Below, piece after piece: positions 6,072 to 6,192 of a DNA stretch of 6,192 bases. This stretch comes from Methanobacteriota archaeon. Its GTDB lineage: Archaea > Halobacteriota > Methanomicrobia > Methanomicrobiales > Methanospirillaceae. The notes beneath the pieces are model-generated. The model was not told the DNA's origin, ran no database searches, and saw only the letters and a program-made list of their open reading frames with translations. The position numbers were made by a program, and so were the translations under genes. The stretch is from positions 1 to 6,192 of the forward strand of contig WRER01000053.1 of NCBI GenBank assembly GCA_009779205.1, in the 5' to 3' direction. How positions within the stretch are numbered: position 1 is the first letter of the stretch; the number at the start of each line of letters is the position of its first letter.

Positions 6072-6130
6072 GTCTTTAAGTTTTTCACTCATAATAGTGG
6101 ACAAATTTAAGTATAACTACTCTCAGAGGT
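6072..6130 (+). promoter_or_regulatory. Candidate promoter and ribosome binding site for the right-edge gene
   Basis: TATA-like TCTTTAAGTTTT (6073-6084) or AATTTAAGTATAA (6104-6116) precedes AGAGGT (6125-6130). The first box would give a leader that includes the AGAGGT site. The second would give a nearly leaderless transcript. Pattern-based only. Confidence 0.3.
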
Positions 6131-6141
6131 TACATGTTCAT

Positions 6142-6192
6142 ATGAAGCAAAGAGTATTATTATTAACCCATATTCTTGTCATAATTAGCATA
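6142..6192 (+). CDS. N-terminal fragment of a putative exported or membrane protein (partial)
   Basis: Seventeen codons are open from ATG 6142 to the right edge, reading MKQRVLLLTHILVIISI. A basic start followed by a long hydrophobic run is typical of a signal peptide or first membrane helix. AGAGGT lies 11 bases upstream, somewhat far. The closer ATG at 6134 reads only three codons before a stop. The gene lies after the chemoreceptor terminator and would be independently transcribed. A solute-binding protein or a second receptor would fit but cannot be shown from 17 residues. Confidence 0.42.
   Translation, partial: MKQRVLLLTHILVIISI

Overview
The window looks like a chromosomal stretch of a moderately AT-rich methanogenic euryarchaeon, most plausibly class Methanomicrobia in the broad sense (Methanospirillum-, Methanocalculus- or Methanolobus-like). 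Four things support this: a DUF4013 membrane protein, a tyrosine recombinase with the C-terminal zinc ribbon typical of archaeal integrases, a chemoreceptor combining Cache sensing with stacked HAMP units, and archaeal signals (TATA-like boxes, GGTGAT/AGGAG ribosome binding sites, an oligo-T terminator). No tRNA, rRNA, CRISPR array or complete insertion sequence was seen.

Left part (1-2653, all minus strand). Reading leftwards, a 397-residue tyrosine recombinase ends in a TAATG overlap with a remnant that resembles DUF3006. The remnant lacks its N-terminus and carries a frameshift. Then come a 40-residue single-span membrane protein, a 123-residue secreted protein of unknown family, a 220-residue DUF4013 membrane protein, and the start of another membrane or exported protein cut by the window edge. 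Most of these have their own Shine-Dalgarno sequence and are packed closely, so they probably form one transcription unit of envelope proteins with the integrase at its upstream end.

Middle part (2654-3456). This long gene-free divergent region is rich in repeats. A 22-bp element with a perfect 7-bp dyad around an 8-bp spacer occurs twice in direct orientation, 170 bp apart. Directly next to each copy is one arm of an 18-bp inverted repeat that bounds a 187-bp segment. The layout, right upstream of an integrase gene, suggests a recombination or attachment site, an operator pair, or a miniature mobile element. A second, diverged repeat pair lies further right.

Right part (3457-6192, plus strand). 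A complete 826-residue methyl-accepting chemotaxis protein is followed by a double stop and a T-rich terminator. The beginning of another gene for an exported or membrane protein reaches the right edge. The chemoreceptor is ordinary host signalling. The integrase, its flanking repeats and the broken DUF3006-like gene mark the accessory part of the window.
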